A DNA stretch of 64,000 bases, taken from assembly GCA_002862125.1 (NCBI GenBank), contig PHSP01000003.1, positions 1,302,001 to 1,366,000 on the forward strand, in the 5' to 3' direction. Within the stretch, counting starts at the first letter, position 1. Every line of letters begins with the position of its first letter. Below are positions 26,943 through 36,995 of this stretch, piece after piece. A program made the translations under genes and the position numbers. The stretch is from Methylobacter sp. KS41 (GTDB lineage: Bacteria; Pseudomonadota; Gammaproteobacteria; Methylococcales; Methylomonadaceae). The notes beneath the pieces are model-generated. The model did not search any database. It saw only the letters and a program-made list of their open reading frames with translations, and was not told the origin of the DNA.

Positions 26943-27376
26943 TTTTCACTCGATGGATATTGAGTTGAAAAAGTGATTTGACTGAAGCCCGCTTGACCTG
27001 CGGCATCCAGTGCAGTGATTACCGCTTTGGTAGGGGTATTGTCATCGGCATTAATAACAAAAGGGACATCTTTTGAATGTTCTGCGAGCTTAGCTATCTC
27101 CTGTTTTAAACTTTCTCTGGTCTGAGCAACAAGTTCATGAGGATTATTATTTTCATCTTTAAGAAAATAAGCGCCCTGTTCATCAATAGTCAAAGTGACT
27201 ACTCTAGGATTTTGTTCCGCTTCCGCCCCTACCGCTTCAGGCAGCGTGACTTTGACTTCTGTTTGCCGGTTAAAGGTCGTTGTCACCATAAAGAAAATCA
27301 GCAACAAAAATACCACATCGATCATAGGAGTCATCGAGAGCTCAAGTTTCTCCTTTTTCTTTCTTTGAAATTTCAT
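26939..27376 (-). CDS. exbD: Biopolymer transport protein ExbD/TolR
   Basis: 145 residues with a short cytoplasmic start, one membrane helix (DVVFLLLIFFMVTTTF, about residues 19-34, with the essential aspartate at its beginning) and a periplasmic domain. It works with ExbB as the proton-driven stator that energises outer-membrane transport. The start shares one base with the exbB stop. Placement ahead of lpxK/kdsB is the common arrangement of gammaproteobacterial exbBD-lpx operons. Confidence 0.92.
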   Translation of the reverse strand: MKFQRKKKEKLELSMTPMIDVVFLLLIFFMVTTTFNRQTEVKVTLPEAVGAEAEQNPRVVTLTIDEQGAYFLKDENNNPHELVAQTRESLKQEIAKLAEHSKDVPFVINADDNTPTKAVITALDAAGQAGFSQITFSTQYPSSEK

Positions 27377-27990
27377 CAGGGTTCCTCACGGTCGCCATGC
27401 AATATATCGATCAGCTTTAAAGCTTCCTCTTCCATGTAGACGACATATTCATCCACCAGTCTTTCAAAATAACGATGAAAAATTAGGCTGGGAATGGCCA
27501 CAGTCAGCCCCGCTGCCGTAGTAATCAGTGCGACTGAAATCCCGCCCGCCAAAACTGTCGGGTCGCCAACGCCAACCGTAGTGATCGCGGAAAACACCTG
27601 GATCATGCCAAATACCGTTCCTAATAGACCCAGCAAGGGGGTGATGGCTGCAATAGTGCCCAGGGTATTGAGGTAAAGCTCTAAGTCATGCACGACCTTT
27701 CTACCGGATTCTTCAATACATTCTTTCATGACAGCCCTGCCGTGGTGACTGTTTGCAAGACCGGCCGCTAAAATACAACCTAGAGGCGAGCTGGTTTTTA
27801 AGCGCCGCAAGACAACGTCGTCCAGCTTTTTATCCCGGAATAATTTCCAGACCTGGGGAACCAATTCCGGAGGTAATATTTTCTTTTTTTGTAATGACCA
27901 GAACCGCTCGATGATGATGCCCATGGCTCCAATTGAGCACAAAATGATGGGCAACATCAACCAGCCGCCGCTTTTTATAATTTCAAACAC
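27376..27990 (-). CDS. exbB: MotA/TolQ/ExbB-family proton channel
   Basis: 204 residues with three membrane helices (about residues 10-28, 108-132 and 150-175). The last two include the conserved LGLLGTVFGMIQVFSA and GGISVALITTAAGLTVAIP, which line the proton channel. It pairs with ExbD. It is the first gene of the operon. No tonB is nearby, so the energised partner lies elsewhere. Confidence 0.93.
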   Translation of the reverse strand: MFEIIKSGGWLMLPIILCSIGAMGIIIERFWSLQKKKILPPELVPQVWKLFRDKKLDDVVLRRLKTSSPLGCILAAGLANSHHGRAVMKECIEESGRKVVHDLELYLNTLGTIAAITPLLGLLGTVFGMIQVFSAITTVGVGDPTVLAGGISVALITTAAGLTVAIPSLIFHRYFERLVDEYVVYMEEEALKLIDILHGDREEP

Positions 27991-28089
27991 ATTGTTTCCA
28001 GAAAAAGTAAATTAAGGGTCAAAGGGCATGGAAGCAATTTTAAAACGCTCATGGAGAACGGGTTGCCCATGTAAAGATTTGGCCTTATT

Positions 28090-29244
28090 TTAACCTAATG
28101 CAAGCTTATTTTCCCTGCCTACCCAGATATAAGCAATCACAAAGGCAAAACAGCAACATAATGCCGCCATTGAAAAAACAAACTGCGAGCCCAGCAAGTC
28201 CCAGTAATAGCCGCTGAAAAGACTGCCGCAACCCCCGCCTAAACCAAAGCTGAGGCTGTTGTACAAAGCCTGTCCTTTGCCCTGATGTTGTCCGCCAAAA
28301 TAAAGATGTACCAGGTGTATGGCGACAACATGGGTGCAGCCAAAGGTCGCGGCATGTAATAATTGGGCAAAAATTAACAAGCTCAAGTAATCAGCGCACC
28401 AGCCTATAATTAGCCAGCGGACCGTTGCCAATATCAAGCTGGGCAATAAAATGGCTCTTAACGAAAAGCGGTTTAACAAGCGCCTCATGTAAATAAATAG
28501 GACTATCTCCGCCAAAACGCCAAGCGCCCAGAGTAAGCCTGTAACAGACGTCGAATAATGATTGTGCTTTAAATACATCGAATAAAAAACGTAATAGGGC
28601 GAATGCGCCGCCTGCACGAGAATGTAAACCATAAAAAAGGCTAGGACTTCAGGTTTTTTTATGATTTGCAGCACACCGAGCCGGACTGACTCGTGGCTAA
28701 GGTATTTGGCCTCTGGGGTAATCAAGGTAACCCACCAGTTTAAAATCAGCAAGGCTATAATGACAAATGGAAGCAGTGCAACCGGCTGGCTGTCGAGAAA
28801 CCAGCCGATACCGGTTACCATCACGATAAAACCGATCGACCCCCATATTCTTATTTTACTATAGCGATGAGATTCATTTTTTAGATGGAACAATGTTACC
28901 GCTTCAAATTGCGGCAACACTGCATTCCAAAAAAAACTGAAAGCTATGGTTGTCCAGGCAAACCAGAAATAATGTTGAGCAAATAAAAAACCGGCAAAGA
29001 GTAAGGCGGCAAAAAATGCAGCAATACGGATTATTCGTAAACTTTTTCCGGTATGGTCGGCAATCCAGCCCCATAAATTGGGAGCGATGATTTTTGTGCC
29101 GACCAGCATCGCGGAAAGTTCGCCAATTTCAACGGGGTTAAAACCACTCGCTTTTAAATAGAGGCTCCAGTAAGGTAAAAAAGCGCCTAAGGTGGCAAAA
29201 TAAAAGAAATAGAAACCTGACAGACGCCAGTACGGAACAGACAT
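28090..29244 (-). CDS. MFS transporter (phenylpropionate/nucleoside permease-like)
   Basis: 384 residues with about 12 membrane helices. It starts with the pattern FYFFYFATLGAFLPYWSLYL that marks the MFS_1-like family including HcaT. Such proteins move small organic compounds with protons at the inner membrane. The real substrate is unknown. It stands alone, 99 bases upstream of exbB, with no catabolic genes next to it. Confidence 0.8.
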   Translation of the reverse strand: MSVPYWRLSGFYFFYFATLGAFLPYWSLYLKASGFNPVEIGELSAMLVGTKIIAPNLWGWIADHTGKSLRIIRIAAFFAALLFAGFLFAQHYFWFAWTTIAFSFFWNAVLPQFEAVTLFHLKNESHRYSKIRIWGSIGFIVMVTGIGWFLDSQPVALLPFVIIALLILNWWVTLITPEAKYLSHESVRLGVLQIIKKPEVLAFFMVYILVQAAHSPYYVFYSMYLKHNHYSTSVTGLLWALGVLAEIVLFIYMRRLLNRFSLRAILLPSLILATVRWLIIGWCADYLSLLIFAQLLHAATFGCTHVVAIHLVHLYFGGQHQGKGQALYNSLSFGLGGGCGSLFSGYYWDLLGSQFVFSMAALCCCFAFVIAYIWVGRENKLALG

Positions 29245-29385
29245 TTAAATAACATCAAAAATCAGCACGGATAACGCAAAGCTAACCGGGCACGGCCATG
29301 AAAGCGTCAAATAACCACGCTCCTATTGAGCGTTGGGTTGGGCATTTTACTTTGTGAATTTAACAAATAAAACGTTAAGGCTATA

Positions 29386-30444
29386 TCATTCGATGCGTTC
29401 AACAAGATCTCTTAAGTTTGGCACTTGCCTGTCGAGTTGGCTTTGATTAACGGTTATCGTTACCCCCGCTACTCTTCTTTGACCCGCTGTAAGAATGCCT
29501 ATAGGAATTCCCAAGGAACCTGAAACTACAGAGGCAGTATTTGCATCGTTCACCTCAGCTTGAAACATATTCTTAAAAGATTTTTTATTTGTTGGTCTGG
29601 TCGCTCCAGATGGGTGTATACAAAAAGGGGTGTTACTTGATTGCCATACAGAATAAATTTCATCGCTAATTTCATTAACAACTGTTTTAAATGCCGAAGC
29701 CGATGAATTATTCATTTGTGTCAATCTATTACCTATGTACATATAAATTTCAGGTAATGACATATTATATCTATTAGACTCAAGGTAAAACTCTGATTGC
29801 GTGTCACCTAATTGCCGTCTTTGCCCGTACACGAGCGATAAAACAGCTTTGATAGCTCTTTTTGATGAACCGTCCGCAGAAAATGGGATTAACAATCTTT
29901 CTGCTGCGGTTAATGCCAATTCGGTATAAATTGAAAAACTTGGGTTGCAATCAATAAAAATACAGCAATCTTCATCATTCCATGAACGCTTAATATCTGA
30001 AATTAAGTCTGTTATCCACAAGTGAACTATTCGCCAAGCATCATTAGGGCCTGGATTTGTTGCACTGGACACCCGTGATGATTGAAGCTCTAGCTTTTCA
30101 TCGCCTACGACAAGATATACGTTGGCTGGTACTTTATTGTTATATTGAATAACTTGAGTTATATACCCAGCACCTGAATTTGTTGGTACATAAGGGCTTC
30201 GAATTCTATCGTCAATATACCCAGAGATAGTTTTTCTTGATTGTTGCCCATGAATATTATTCAGATGTTTTTCACCATCCTCCATTCCACCAAGTAACAT
30301 AGATGATGAGTTTGCTTGCGGACACAAATCAACCACCAGCACTTTTTTATTTGGGTGTTGGCGGGCATATTCAGATGCCAATTGGAAGGTTAAGTAACTT
30401 TTACCGACCCCCCCTTTGTTGTTCCAGATTGCGTAGATAGCCAT
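29386..30444 (-). CDS. ParA/MinD-like ATPase, orphan
   Basis: 352 residues. The deviant Walker A motif NNKGGVGKSYLTF is at residue 8, followed by VLVVDLCPQAN and a Walker B-like stretch DEDCCIFIDCNPS near 160. ParA proteins segregate plasmids or position complexes, but no parB or replication gene is adjacent. Its codon use and AT content are higher than in aroC or the MFS gene, suggesting it was acquired. It has a good ribosome binding site (GAGGAA). A degenerate palindromic repeat lies just upstream of it at 30566-30628. Confidence 0.8.
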   Translation of the reverse strand: MAIYAIWNNKGGVGKSYLTFQLASEYARQHPNKKVLVVDLCPQANSSSMLLGGMEDGEKHLNNIHGQQSRKTISGYIDDRIRSPYVPTNSGAGYITQVIQYNNKVPANVYLVVGDEKLELQSSRVSSATNPGPNDAWRIVHLWITDLISDIKRSWNDEDCCIFIDCNPSFSIYTELALTAAERLLIPFSADGSSKRAIKAVLSLVYGQRRQLGDTQSEFYLESNRYNMSLPEIYMYIGNRLTQMNNSSASAFKTVVNEISDEIYSVWQSSNTPFCIHPSGATRPTNKKSFKNMFQAEVNDANTASVVSGSLGIPIGILTAGQRRVAGVTITVNQSQLDRQVPNLRDLVERIE

Positions 30445-30565
30445 GTTTTAGATTCCTCATACTTTGTTGTAGTTGCGTGTATTGTAGCTAAACATGGCCT
30501 ATTACTGTTAATAATGTATTTATGATTGCGAGAAGTATGAAGTTTTTTACCTAATGTGGATTGGA

Positions 30566-30628
30566 ACGGATTATCACGGATAAGGATATAAATCCGCGTA
30601 AATCTGTTTTATCCGTGTCGTCCGTGTG
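30566..30628. repeat. Dispersed palindromic repeat upstream of the ParA-like gene
   Basis: CACGGATAA (30575-30583) and TTATCCGTG (30609-30617) form inverted arms, with CCGTGT repeated after them. The run of CGGAT/ATCCG units is a type of short dispersed repeat seen between genes in many bacteria. It lies between the aroC stop and the ParA-like start. Confidence 0.5.
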
Positions 30629-30645
30629 CTAACTTACTTTTTTTG

Positions 30646-31734
30646 TCATCTTAAAATAGGTAATCCAGACTGAACGCCAAAGTTTTGCGCACGGTGACGC
30701 AGAAAATGATCCATAAGAACAATTGCCATCATCGCTTCTGCAATCGGGGTGGCGCGTATGCCGACACAAGGATCATGGCGGCCTTCGGTGATCACATCGA
30801 TTGCTTCGCCTTGCTGATTGATGCTTTTACCCGGCAGCCGCAAGCTGGAGGTGGGTTTTAATGCGATGCTGGCAGTAACGTCCTGACCGCTGGAAATGCC
30901 GCCCAATATGCCGCCGGCATGATTACTCAAAAACCCTCCTGGCGTCATTTCATCGCGAAACTGCGTGCCTTTGCTGTCGATGCAAGCAAATCCATCGCCG
31001 ATTTCCACGCCCTTTACGGCATTAATGCTCATCAGAGCGTGGGCCAAATCGGCATCGAGACGGTCAAAGATGGGTTCACCTAACCCCGGCGGGACGTTGG
31101 TCGCCACCACCTCAATTCTCGCGCCGATCGATTCGCCTTCCTTGCGCAAGGCATCCATATAAGCTTCCAATTCCGGGACTTTATCCGGGTCAGGGCAGAA
31201 GAAAGGGTTGCTGTCGATAATGGACCAATCAAGTTTTTCAATTTTAATCGGCCCCAGTTGCGATAAATAGCCGCGGATTTCCATGCCCGCCTGCTCTTTG
31301 AGATATTTTTTGGCTATGCCGCCGGCGGCAACGCGCATAGCTGTTTCACGCGCGGATGAACGTCCGCCGCCGCGATAATCTCTAAAACCGTACTTCTGCT
31401 GGTAAGTATAATCCGCGTGACCGGGTCTGAATGCGCCGGCAATTTTTGAATAATCTTTTGAGCGTTGATCGGTATTTTCAATTATTAGGCCAATCGGCGT
31501 GCCTGTGGTTTTACCTTCAAACACACCCGACAGAATTTTCACTAAATCGGCTTCACGCCGCTGCGTAGTGTGTCTTGAAGTGCCCGGTTTTCTGCGATCA
31601 AGATCCTGCTGTAAATCGGCTTCAGTCAATGCCAATCCCGGAGGACAGCCGTCAACGATACACCCTATGGCAGGGCCATGACTTTCGCCAAACGAAGTGA
31701 CGGTAAATAGTTTTCCTATTGTGTTTCCAGACAT
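30646..31734 (-). CDS. aroC: Chorismate synthase
   Basis: 362 residues with the signature [18 protein letters not shown] near residue 17, the [14 protein letters not shown] block and, further on, [18 protein letters not shown]. It uses reduced FMN to make chorismate, the last step of the shikimate pathway. It begins 2 bases after the prmB stop codon, so the two are co-transcribed. Confidence 0.97.
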   Translation of the reverse strand: MSGNTIGKLFTVTSFGESHGPAIGCIVDGCPPGLALTEADLQQDLDRRKPGTSRHTTQRREADLVKILSGVFEGKTTGTPIGLIIENTDQRSKDYSKIAGAFRPGHADYTYQQKYGFRDYRGGGRSSARETAMRVAAGGIAKKYLKEQAGMEIRGYLSQLGPIKIEKLDWSIIDSNPFFCPDPDKVPELEAYMDALRKEGESIGARIEVVATNVPPGLGEPIFDRLDADLAHALMSINAVKGVEIGDGFACIDSKGTQFRDEMTPGGFLSNHAGGILGGISSGQDVTASIALKPTSSLRLPGKSINQQGEAIDVITEGRHDPCVGIRATPIAEAMMAIVLMDHFLRHRAQNFGVQSGLPILR

Positions 31735-31736
31735 AT

Positions 31737-32669
31737 TTAAAGTGGAGCCGATAAAAATAATTCGTGATAGAAATGAACCTGTTCAGCAGTCAGCAAAAAA
31801 ACGCCATCTCCGCCCCGTTCAAAGTCCAGCCAGTAAAAAGGCACATCCGGAAAGGTGTTCTGTAGTGTTTGTGCGCTGCTGCCTACTTCAACGATTAAAA
31901 TTCCCTGTTCTGCTAAATAATCATCGGCATCAACAAGAATGCGAAGAACAATATCCAGGCCCGTTTGACCGGCTTTTAACCCAATATCCGGTTCCGCATG
32001 AAATTCCCGCGGCAACTGTTCCCATTCTTCTCGGCACACATACGGCGGATTACTGACGATGACATCGTATAGAACAGCAGGCAATTCTGTAAATAAATCC
32101 GACTGATAGAGTTTTACCTGCTCGGATATTTGATGGTTTTCAATATTGATTGCAGCGACAGCCAGCGCTTCGGCCGACAAATCCACTGCATCTACCAAGG
32201 CATCGGGAAAAGCGTAAGCACAGGCGATAGCAATGCAGCCACTGCCGGTACATAAATCCAGAATGCGCCCCATTTGTTCTTCATCTACCCATGGAGAAAA
32301 GCGTTGTTCGATTAATTCAGCGATGGGCGATCTGGGCACCAATACCCTGTGATCGACATAAAACGATAAGCCGGCAAAAACAGCTTCATTTGTCAAATAA
32401 GAAGCTGGAATAAGTTCATTAATCCGCCTGTCGATAATATCAATGACAGCCCGGCGCTCATCCATCGTTAGAACTGTATTCAGATAAGCCTCCGCCAGAT
32501 TATAAGGCTGATAGACGGTATGCAATATTAGCGCCGCCGCTTCATCAAGCGCGGTAACAGTCCCTTGACCGAAACTGACCCCGGCTTTTGTAAACCGGCT
32601 AGCCGCCCAGCGTATGTAATCGCGCAGGGTTGTTAATGTGCTTAAAACTTCAATGGGGGTTGTTTGCAT
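31737..32669 (-). CDS. prmB: 50S ribosomal protein L3 N5-glutamine methyltransferase
   Basis: 310 residues. The SAM-binding motif [15 protein letters not shown] (about residue 137) and the catalytic NPPYV (about residue 205) define the HemK/PrmB family. An N-terminal helical domain binds the substrate. The pairing with aroC is typical of PrmB rather than PrmC. It modifies ribosomal protein L3 during assembly. No oddities. Confidence 0.93.
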   Translation of the reverse strand: MQTTPIEVLSTLTTLRDYIRWAASRFTKAGVSFGQGTVTALDEAAALILHTVYQPYNLAEAYLNTVLTMDERRAVIDIIDRRINELIPASYLTNEAVFAGLSFYVDHRVLVPRSPIAELIEQRFSPWVDEEQMGRILDLCTGSGCIAIACAYAFPDALVDAVDLSAEALAVAAINIENHQISEQVKLYQSDLFTELPAVLYDVIVSNPPYVCREEWEQLPREFHAEPDIGLKAGQTGLDIVLRILVDADDYLAEQGILIVEVGSSAQTLQNTFPDVPFYWLDFERGGDGVFLLTAEQVHFYHELFLSAPL

Positions 32670-33112
32670 TATTTTACAAAGTTATCTGAATACACTGGGC
32701 TCAAATTGAAGAGAGATTTTAAACCAAATGGGCATAAGGGTGTTATGTTAAGTTGCCAATGACAGATGAAATGTCTTCGTTGGCTTAGCCCCCACTTTTC
32801 TTCGTGCCACGGCTAAAGAAAGAAAAATAGCGCACCAAACGATTAAAGTTGCCTATCCGGGAGGATATGCCGTTGTCAGGCCGGACGGCTAAGAGCAATT
32901 GGCCGCACAGTATGATTTCTAACATGATTTTATTTTGGCTAATGCGACAACTTGATTTTTATTAACGCCCCTGGCGAGGGCGGAGTTGTTGCTGCCGATC
33001 TAGAAATTATGAAAACGGCGGATCAAGTCCGCCGTTTGTTTGATGGTTATTCAAATAACGGGTATTTAACTTGAATTGATATACCCATTATCTAAATTGT
33101 ATAAAGCATGGC
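32670..33112. other. 443-base stretch between mucD and prmB
   Basis: No credible gene. A short frame reading KVAYPGGYAVVRPDG then stop (about 32835-32892) may be a fragment of something lost. A GC hairpin (CGCCCCTGGCGAGGGCG near 32966) and the mucD terminator at 33013-33037 are the only structures seen. It must hold the prmB promoter near its right end. Confidence 0.4.
33013..33037 (-). terminator. Terminator of mucD
   Basis: Perfect 10-bp stem (AAACGGCGGA at 33013-33022 and its complement at 33028-33037) with a 5-base loop. It is followed on the minus strand by UUUUC, about 75 bases after the mucD stop. Confidence 0.75.
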
Positions 33113-34522
33113 TTACTTATCAATTTTAAGCGCCAAAAAGGCAGGGCTTCCACGGCGCTGAACTAAAAGAGCGACCGACTTTCCTGCCGGGAGGCTTTTG
33201 GCGATCTTTTCAAAATCAGCGACATTGGCAATAACCACATTACCTATGCGTAAAATCACATCGCCAGATTGGATACCGGCATTCTTGGCCGGACCATTGC
33301 CGACATTCTGAACTAATACACCGCCTTTAACAACCTGCAATGCTTCTCTTTCCTGATCGCTTAAATTGGTAACGTTAACCCCTAGTCTGTTAGTGGGTTT
33401 CTTGGACTTCTCGGTTTTGGTTTCGGCCGCTTTATCAACCTGATCGGGTAAAAGTCCTACGTTGAAAGTTATGGTTTGTTCCTCGCCTTGTCTCAGAATT
33501 TTTAGAGTTGCCTTCTCGTTGATAGGCGTCATGCCTACCATGGGCGGCAAATCACCAGAGTTTTCAATAGGTTGACCGTTAAACTCGGTGATAATATCAC
33601 CAATCTGCAATTGCGCTTTTTCTGCTGGACTGCCGGGAATCACTTTGGAAATTAAGGCGCCCTGTGGTTTTTTCATGCCGAATGATTCAGCCAGTTCCCT
33701 GGTCACATCCTGAATCTGAACGCCCAACCAGCCATGCTGGGCTTTACCGGTCTTTTTAATTTGTTCAACAACATTCATCACTACATCCATTGGAATAGCA
33801 AATGAAAGTCCCATATAGCCTCCGGTACGGCTATAGATCTGGGAATTTATGCCAACAACCTTACCATTCATATTAAACAATGGACCGCCTGAATTGCCCG
33901 GATTGATCGCCACGTCCGTCTGGATAAACGGCACGTAATTGCCCCCAGGCAAGCTGCGTCCTTTAGCGCTGACGATACCTTGCGTCACTGATTCTTCAAA
34001 GCCAAACGGTGAGCCGATAGCCAAGACCCATTCGCCTACCAGTAATTTGTTGGGGTCGCCAATAGTGACTGCCGGTAAATCAGTGGCATCAACTTTTAAT
34101 AGTGCAACATCGGTACGCGCATCGGAGCCTATAAGCTTGGCTGCCAGTTCGCGTCTATCAAAAAATCTAACAATAATTTCATCGGCGTCTTTTACGACAT
34201 GATAATTTGTTAATATATAGCCATCCTTGGAAAGGATAAAACCGGATCCCAATGACTGGGTTTCTCCGCCCCCATAGCCGCCATCAGGATTATTAAAGAA
34301 ATGTTTAAATAATTCCTCCATTTCAGGAGGCATTCCCTCAGGGATGGGAACTTCTTTCTGAGCGTTTTCAGCTACTTCGGGTTTGGCTTTCTGGGTAGTG
34401 CTGATATTGACTACCGCCGCCCGATTGTCTTTTACCAGTTCGGTAAAATCGGGCAATTGCGCTAATACATTTTGATTAAAAAGGAAAACCAGAAAAACAC
34501 ACCAGCCTAGTTTCTTAAACAT
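33113..34522 (-). CDS. mucD: Periplasmic serine protease, Do/DegQ/MucD family
   Basis: 469 residues from the ATG at 34522, chosen because GGAGA lies 5-6 bases upstream and the protein then begins with a signal peptide (KKLGWCVFLVFLFNQNVLAQ). The catalytic triad is visible: His in LTNYHVVKD, Asp in ARTDVALLKV, Ser in NPGNSGGPL. Two PDZ domains follow (about residues 255-355 and 375-465). It degrades or refolds damaged periplasmic proteins and restrains the envelope-stress response. It lies downstream of rpoE-rseA-rseB as in Pseudomonas, with a 187-base gap that could hold its own promoter. Confidence 0.93.
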   Translation of the reverse strand: MFKKLGWCVFLVFLFNQNVLAQLPDFTELVKDNRAAVVNISTTQKAKPEVAENAQKEVPIPEGMPPEMEELFKHFFNNPDGGYGGGETQSLGSGFILSKDGYILTNYHVVKDADEIIVRFFDRRELAAKLIGSDARTDVALLKVDATDLPAVTIGDPNKLLVGEWVLAIGSPFGFEESVTQGIVSAKGRSLPGGNYVPFIQTDVAINPGNSGGPLFNMNGKVVGINSQIYSRTGGYMGLSFAIPMDVVMNVVEQIKKTGKAQHGWLGVQIQDVTRELAESFGMKKPQGALISKVIPGSPAEKAQLQIGDIITEFNGQPIENSGDLPPMVGMTPINEKATLKILRQGEEQTITFNVGLLPDQVDKAAETKTEKSKKPTNRLGVNVTNLSDQEREALQVVKGGVLVQNVGNGPAKNAGIQSGDVILRIGNVVIANVADFEKIAKSLPAGKSVALLVQRRGSPAFLALKIDK

Positions 34523-34708
34523 AAAATCTCCATTCCCTAACATTGATAAAATAGTTGTGTTACGTAAAACCATGAATCTCGCTACCTATATTTGCTGCGC
34601 TGCTATATGACGGAAAAATGCCATCCGGCAAGAAGCTTTCAATATTTCTACCTTCCGTGCCGCATGGATGCCGGAAATGTTGATTGCATCCGGCGCAAAC
34701 ATGATGAT

Positions 34709-35671
34709 TTAATCCTTCGGATCCCGAAGCTTTATACCTTCTGCAATAAATTTGACTGTTTCAGCAGGCACTTCACCCAATACGGTAATCTGATAATTTT
34801 TTATTGTCCGGCTATAGGAATTAATTGCGCCGACTGATTGAAGACCGGGCTGCATTGCCGGACTTTTGTTTTCCATATAAATCGACACGGAAGTAAAGCC
34901 ATCACTTAGCAAAAGGTGATCAACAGGCTGCTCGGAGTTATGCATAGGTCTACGAGAAAAGAAAATTTCACGGAAACCCTTTGGGAGCTTGGTTACAACA
35001 AAGTCTGCCTGATCCGGGGATTGTGTTTGTGACTGATGGATATGCTGGGCCGGATAGACAGAGTCCAGCAACTTGACATCGACAAAAGGCAGTGAGTCTT
35101 TAACTTCAATGTCGGTAAAAACAACCTGCTCCAGGAGATCGCTTGAATTATCATAGACTGCCGCTTTAAGAGGTAAAAATTGTTGTTTTTCTACCCATAT
35201 CTTTCTCGGATACCTTGCGTTATCTTTTGGTTGGATAGCAACAACATAGCTTGGCAGCATGGCGACATCTTCCTCGCCAACGATATCGAACTGATAAATA
35301 TCTCCCATTTCATCCAGATTGTTAGGGACATCAACCAGGAAGGAACGTTCAAAAGGCCGATGATCGACAATTGTCTGGTGCGTTTCCTTAAAGAAACAAC
35401 TTACTTTGCCAGCCCCTCTGATAATTTCGCGCAACGGGGAGTTTAACGACAAAAGACGTTCCTGCTGGACGCCATTTTTAGCCGCGTGGACATATTTCAT
35501 TGGTTCCAGTTTGCCATTTTTAAGAAAAGCAACCGTACCCTCATAGTTCAAGACGTCCATGGCGTGGTTCATTTTCATCAAGATCTGCTGGCCATTAAGA
35601 TCCGGTTCTCTTGCCGAGACAATATCTATTGACAAGAGCAAGACAACGAAAAAACGCTTAACCGGTGTCAT
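34709..35671 (-). CDS. rseB: Sigma-E regulatory protein RseB/MucB
   Basis: 320 residues with an N-terminal signal peptide (KRFFVVLLLSIDIVSA), then the RseB large domain that starts with ILMKMNHAMDVLNYEGTVAF and a C-terminal small domain. RseB binds the periplasmic part of the anti-sigma factor, protects it from cleavage and senses mislocalised lipopolysaccharide. Its ATG overlaps the rseA stop (ATGA). Confidence 0.92.
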   Translation of the reverse strand: MTPVKRFFVVLLLSIDIVSAREPDLNGQQILMKMNHAMDVLNYEGTVAFLKNGKLEPMKYVHAAKNGVQQERLLSLNSPLREIIRGAGKVSCFFKETHQTIVDHRPFERSFLVDVPNNLDEMGDIYQFDIVGEEDVAMLPSYVVAIQPKDNARYPRKIWVEKQQFLPLKAAVYDNSSDLLEQVVFTDIEVKDSLPFVDVKLLDSVYPAQHIHQSQTQSPDQADFVVTKLPKGFREIFFSRRPMHNSEQPVDHLLLSDGFTSVSIYMENKSPAMQPGLQSVGAINSYSRTIKNYQITVLGEVPAETVKFIAEGIKLRDPKD

Positions 35672-36207
35672 TTGCGGCTATATGACGTTACTCTGGCAAA
35701 AGGCTGGAAATTAGCCTCGCCATTCGTATACACACTACTGTTATGCGCCTGAAGATAATCATTAATGCGTTTATTGAGTGGATATTGCTTAGCATCAACG
35801 GGTTTGCCTGATTGATCCGGTAGCTGATTCTGCGCTACCTGGAGTGCTGTTGATACGGCCTTGGGATGCTGAGACGGGTTATTTGCATAACGCCCGGTAA
35901 TTACCGCAACAAGAGCGATAGATGCAGCCATGGCAATTTTTTTATGATTCTGCTGGAATGATTTCTTTTGAGGCAATAAATAAACGGGTTCTTGCTGGAT
36001 TTGTTGACGTATTTTTGTTGAAAAATCGGTTTTGGTTAATAAAAAGGTTTCTGTTTTCATGGCATGACTTATAGCCTGATAACGGCTAAACTTGTCTTGC
36101 AATTCAGGCTGTGATTGCATTTTTTTCAATAAATGCAATGCGTCGTTGTGATCGAGTTCATCATCCAGAAATTGAGATATTTTTTGATTTAAATCTTCAG
36201 GCATCAA
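35668..36207 (-). CDS. rseA: Anti-sigma-E factor RseA/MucA
   Basis: 179 residues. The N-terminal cytoplasmic domain begins KISQFLDDELDHNDALHLL, the typical RseA_N start that wraps the sigma factor. One membrane helix follows (IAMAASIALVAVITGRYA, about residues 89-106), then a periplasmic tail. It holds sigma-E inactive until proteolysis. It overlaps both rpoE (upstream) and rseB (downstream) by four bases. Confidence 0.92.
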   Translation of the reverse strand: MMPEDLNQKISQFLDDELDHNDALHLLKKMQSQPELQDKFSRYQAISHAMKTETFLLTKTDFSTKIRQQIQQEPVYLLPQKKSFQQNHKKIAMAASIALVAVITGRYANNPSQHPKAVSTALQVAQNQLPDQSGKPVDAKQYPLNKRINDYLQAHNSSVYTNGEANFQPFARVTSYSRK

Positions 36208-36806
36208 AAATCACCGTGTTCGAGCAAAGGGTTTAATTTATTATCGATCGCCTCACGCGCTCTAAAAATGCGTGACCGTACCGTACCAACCGGACAATCC
36301 ATTGCTTCAGCAATTTCTTCGTAGCTCATGCCTTCAAACTCACGCAACATAATAGCTGTGCGCATTTCTTCGGGTAGCTTATCAATTGCTGTTTTAATTG
36401 CGTCAATTATTTCATCGTTTAATAACAGTCTCTCGGGCGTTTCCATACCCTGCAACTGTGGTGCATTGCCAAGGGTTTCCGCGTCATGCACATCTACTTC
36501 ATAATCAGAGCTTCTTCTTGAACGTGACACCAGATAGTTTTTTGCTGTATTAATGGCTATACGATACAACCACGTATAAAAAGCAGAATCTCCCCGGAAA
36601 TTGCCCATCGCCCGATAGGCTTTAATAAAAGCTTCCTGAGCTACATCCTGGGCCTCGCTCGGGTCTTTAACGAAGCGATTAACCAGTTGAATTATTTTAT
36701 GCTGATACCTAACCACTAAAAGATCAAATGCGGATTTATCGCCTCGTTGCACTCGCAATACAAGATCTTCGTCTAGTTGTTCGCTGTACTTATTATGATT
36801 GCTCAC
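36204..36806 (-). CDS. rpoE: RNA polymerase sigma factor RpoE/AlgU
   Basis: 200 residues. Region 2 includes DVAQEAFIKAYRAMGNFRG and the -10-recognition helix, and region 4 includes EFEGMSYEEIAEAMDCPVGT, the -35-recognition helix-turn-helix. It directs transcription of envelope-stress genes. It heads rpoE-rseA-rseB-(mucD) and is divergent from nadB, the same order as in Pseudomonas and many gammaproteobacteria. A sigma-E-like promoter lies 24-50 bases upstream, so it likely activates itself. Confidence 0.96.
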   Translation of the reverse strand: MSNHNKYSEQLDEDLVLRVQRGDKSAFDLLVVRYQHKIIQLVNRFVKDPSEAQDVAQEAFIKAYRAMGNFRGDSAFYTWLYRIAINTAKNYLVSRSRRSSDYEVDVHDAETLGNAPQLQGMETPERLLLNDEIIDAIKTAIDKLPEEMRTAIMLREFEGMSYEEIAEAMDCPVGTVRSRIFRAREAIDNKLNPLLEHGDF

Positions 36807-36829
36807 TATTGCTCTTTAAATTCGCTTAA

Positions 36830-36856
36830 ATGGACAAACACAATCGCATAAAGTTC
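36830..36856 (-). promoter_or_regulatory. Sigma-E-type promoter upstream of rpoE
   Basis: On the minus strand GAACTT (36851-36856), a 16-base spacer and TCCAT (36830-36834). GAACTT with a 16-17-base spacer is the consensus -35 element of sigma-E promoters; the -10 element is a partial match to TCTGA/TCAAA. Confidence 0.6.
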
Positions 36857-36995
36857 TATTATTTACAAAAATTGTGCTATCGCTCCAAAAAGCGTTATTA
36901 TCCCTAAAGAATGATCACTAAGCCACAATCTTCCTAATTAGTTAATGAAAATTTTCTTTACTTTGACCCGTGGGTTTTAACAAACTAAATCTTAT

